Source: an uncultured Alphaproteobacteria bacterium
GTDB lineage: Bacteria > Pseudomonadota > Alphaproteobacteria > RF32 > CAG-239
NCBI GenBank assembly: GCA_944392185.1
Contig: CALXVW010000027.1
Span: forward strand, 1-16,571
Length of the DNA: 16,571 bases
Reading direction: 5' to 3'
The notes beneath the pieces are model-generated. The model had not been told where the DNA came from, did no database searches, and saw only the letters and a program-made list of their open reading frames with translations. The position numbers were made by a program, and so were the translations under genes. This document shows, one piece after another, positions 14,554 through 16,571 of this stretch (the stretch's first letter is position 1; each line of letters begins with the position of its first letter).

Positions 14554-16503
14554 TTAGAATAACTTGAGAATTGATTGGCTGGCCTGGGAGGCTAGAGAAA
14601 GAGAATTAATCGCCAATTGTTGACGGGTTTGTAAGGCCAGCATATTGGCGCTTTCTTCATTCATATCCGCAAGTGTCAACTTATCTGCCCCCTCGGTTAA
14701 GACATTTATCAGACTATTGGTAAAGTCCTGCCTGGTCGTGATGATGTTGTAATTATTCCCAAGCTCTGAAGAATAGCTACGGATACTGTTTATGGCAACC
14801 GTTAGTTCTCGTACCGCTTGAGTTATATCTGTTTGATTTCTCCAATCTGTAGTTAATATACCCAAGGATGTTGAGCTCATATCCTTACCGTTAACCTCTA
14901 AATTCGCTGAATTGCTCTCATTAAACTTTACCGTCAGTTTATCTGTTTGCAACAGATTTATCCCTTTGTATCCGGCATCTTTTATTAATGCATCATATTG
15001 AGAAATAATTTCCGTATATTGACTGCTGTCTGCTCCTGTTTCATTTTCGTAATTATAGTCAAAATCTCGGTTATTATTTTGCTCGTTAATCCAATCTAGA
15101 GCCATTATTTCTTCTGCTTTCTTATCGCTTAGCTCTTTCCAGTCGGCGGATAGCACATTCCCTTGTACAGTATTGTCATGCGTTTCTGTTTGCGCCTGAT
15201 ATAATTTACCGTTTATTCCAAAAATAGAACCCGCTACCGCATTGACTGTTAGAAGACGTTGAGCGTAATTTGTAAATGTGTTGAATGTTGATTGACTATT
15301 AACACTAACATTGGCGGAATAAATATTTATTTCTAAAGGCAGCTCTTTTCCTTCTGAAATGGTCGAATAGAACGTATTGTCGCTTTCTATTTCCAGCTTG
15401 GTATTATCATAAAGATTTGCTGCTCCATAACAAAATCCTATTTTGGCATTTGTTATTTTAATATGACTATTACCATGAGCAATCAGATTGACACTTTCCA
15501 ATGCACGGTTGGCTCCGGTTATATTTAATTTTGAACCATCTTGAAGTTCCAAAGCTGTTCCATTAAATCCACGACTTTGGCTCTGCTTCATTTGGATGTT
15601 TAAGGTTCCCTGCAAGGTGCACTTGGTATTTAGAGTAGAACCATAATATATACCATAAGACAAAATCTCTTTGTTCTCGACTTTGCTCTTTTCATAGATA
15701 TTGTTAGTTCCACTCAGAGTAACAGTTTGCAATGAACCGAAGTTAATACCAATGCTGCGGGCAACGCTATTATCTTTATAAGAGTCCTGTTTGCTGTTAT
15801 CCATCATTATATCAAGATTATGAAAAGTAGTGTTTTTTGAAGAAGATATCAAAATTACTTGATTAATTACATCTTTTTTCATTTTGGATTTGATGGAAAT
15901 ATCCGATATCATAGCATTGTCCGCCGAGATGTTTATGGCCTCTGTTTTACCTATTGCTTCCAAATCAAAATTCAATTGAGAAAATTTATCTACATCCGGC
16001 TCATCTATTCCATAATAGCCGATACCAACCAAGTTTTGTCCGGCGTTTAGAGTAATAGTATTTTGAGCCTCTATATTTCCATAAATAACAATATTTCCTT
16101 GTTTACCACTTTCAAGCGCTGCTTTAAGTTCATCCCAAGTACTGACAACAGCCGCAACATCTTCTTGAGATGCAAACCAAGATTTACTCGGTATTTTAGC
16201 TGTTTCTAACGCTTGGGTCGCCACCGCCGAGGCCTGTTCCAAAAATCCTGCCGCAGACTCTAACGCCGTGGTCGCCGCTTTGATCGTACTCACCGCTTGA
16301 CCCATACTATCTAACAGAGCATTCAAATCATCGGCTCGATTATTTAATGAAAGGGCCGTATAGTATGAACTCGGATTATCTATGGCGGAATTTACTTTAT
16401 TGCCGGTGGCTAACTTATTTTGAGTAGAGGAAACCTGCCCGCTGATGTTTTGCAGGCTTAATAAATTCGACCGCATACTGGCGGTTAAGCTAATTCCGCT
16501 CAT
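14554..16503 (-). CDS. Flagellin with large beta-helix-like insert in the variable region
   Basis: A 649-residue filament subunit on the minus strand. The start gives MSGISLTASMRSNLLSLQN, the usual N-terminus of Rhodospirillales-type flagellins; AGAGGA (complement of 16507-16512) precedes it at short spacing, and a possible -10 box TATACT is complementary to 16527-16532. The D0/D1 N-terminal part covers residues 1-106 (with IDNPSSYYTALSL). The C-terminal part covers about 490-649 (AGYKGINLLQ to the end ASQSILKLF). Between them sits an insert of about 380 residues, where related flagellins of about 270-280 residues have almost nothing. The insert begins TWDELKAALESGKQGNIVI, followed by NTITLNAGQNLVGIGYYG, which looks like the opening of a pectate-lyase-type right-handed beta-helix, and continues as repeated short strands. 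It has no HExxH motif. The gene converges on the membrane-protein gene with a 19-nt gap and has its own promoter region, partly in the window. Confidence 0.92.
   Translation of the reverse strand: MSGISLTASMRSNLLSLQNISGQVSSTQNKLATGNKVNSAIDNPSSYYTALSLNNRADDLNALLDSMGQAVSTIKAATTALESAAGFLEQASAVATQALETAKIPSKSWFASQEDVAAVVSTWDELKAALESGKQGNIVIYGNIEAQNTITLNAGQNLVGIGYYGIDEPDVDKFSQLNFDLEAIGKTEAINISADNAMISDISIKSKMKKDVINQVILISSSKNTTFHNLDIMMDNSKQDSYKDNSVARSIGINFGSLQTVTLSGTNNIYEKSKVENKEILSYGIYYGSTLNTKCTLQGTLNIQMKQSQSRGFNGTALELQDGSKLNITGANRALESVNLIAHGNSHIKITNAKIGFCYGAANLYDNTKLEIESDNTFYSTISEGKELPLEINIYSANVSVNSQSTFNTFTNYAQRLLTVNAVAGSIFGINGKLYQAQTETHDNTVQGNVLSADWKELSDKKAEEIMALDWINEQNNNRDFDYNYENETGADSSQYTEIISQYDALIKDAGYKGINLLQTDKLTVKFNESNSANLEVNGKDMSSTSLGILTTDWRNQTDITQAVRELTVAINSIRSYSSELGNNYNIITTRQDFTNSLINVLTEGADKLTLADMNEESANMLALQTRQQLAINSLSLASQASQSILKLF
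15034..16185 (-). other. Beta-helix-like surface domain within flagellin
   Basis: Residues about 107-490 of the flagellin. The alternating hydrophobic/polar pattern with recurring T/N-x-I/L turns (for example SKLNITG, SHIKITN, TKLEIES) fits stacked coils of a parallel beta-helix. The position corresponds to the outward-facing D2/D3 region of a filament, so each subunit would display it. It contains two cysteines (C295, C358), rare in flagellins. Confidence 0.65.
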
Positions 16504-16571
16504 AAGTCCTCTGCTTTTCTCTATTTAGTATACCAACTTTAATTATATATTATTCAGTAACGGTTACCAGA

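Noticed and set aside
15034..16185. Flagellinolysin-type metallopeptidase in the flagellin insert
   Set aside because: No HExxH zinc motif was found anywhere in the insert.
1..16571. CRISPR array, tRNA/rRNA genes, insertion sequence, transposase, integrase or attachment site
   Set aside because: No regularly spaced repeats, no conserved RNA gene sequence and no recombinase-like protein were seen on either strand; mobility of the region cannot be judged from this window.

Overview
The window looks like chromosomal or mobile-element DNA from a low-GC, flagellated alphaproteobacterium. Two things point there. The flagellin on the minus strand has the N-terminus typical of Rhodospirillales-type flagellins. 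The first half is a tandem array of VirB6/TrbL-like type IV secretion (T4SS) channel proteins, with lipoprotein or secretory leaders, that resembles the multiplied virB6 genes of Rickettsiales. Assignment to an uncultured host- or gut-associated lineage is inference. No rRNA, tRNA, insertion sequence or CRISPR array was seen.

Region A (1-8138, plus strand): four consecutive VirB6/TrbL-family genes. The first is cut by the left edge. The other three follow with a 23-nt gap and then TGATG and ATGA stop/start overlaps, so they form one tight operon. They share a membrane core but carry different additions: a Gln/Ser-rich basic tail (gene 1), a lipoprotein leader (gene 2), a periplasmic M23 zinc peptidase domain placed inside the channel protein (gene 3), and an N-terminal helical region plus a large beta-rich C-terminal domain (gene 4). 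A hairpin at 8158-8184 closes the group.

Region B (8185-9330): a single regulator gene with its own upstream region, candidate operator repeats and a strong intrinsic terminator. The protein has two XRE helix-turn-helix domains and a C-terminal S24 (LexA/CI-like) domain whose catalytic serine appears to be replaced.

Region C (9331-14534, plus strand): four genes. They encode an 818-residue coiled-coil/acidic protein with twelve consecutive lysines and Trp-acidic motifs, a 208-residue soluble protein with a Gln/Pro tail, a secretin-like lipoprotein resembling PilN of type IVB pili, and a bitopic inner-membrane protein with a periplasmic domain. The likely reading is that region C supplies outer-membrane and cytoplasmic parts that work with the region A channel proteins, under the region B regulator. 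That functional link rests on gene order only.

Region D (14554-16503, minus strand): a flagellin converging on region C with a 19-nt gap. Its conserved D0/D1 ends are separated by an insert of about 380 residues that looks like a right-handed beta-helix of the pectate-lyase type.

The most unusual features are the M23 peptidase domain inside a VirB6-like protein, the array of four diversified VirB6 paralogues beside a secretin-like lipoprotein, and the beta-helix flagellin.
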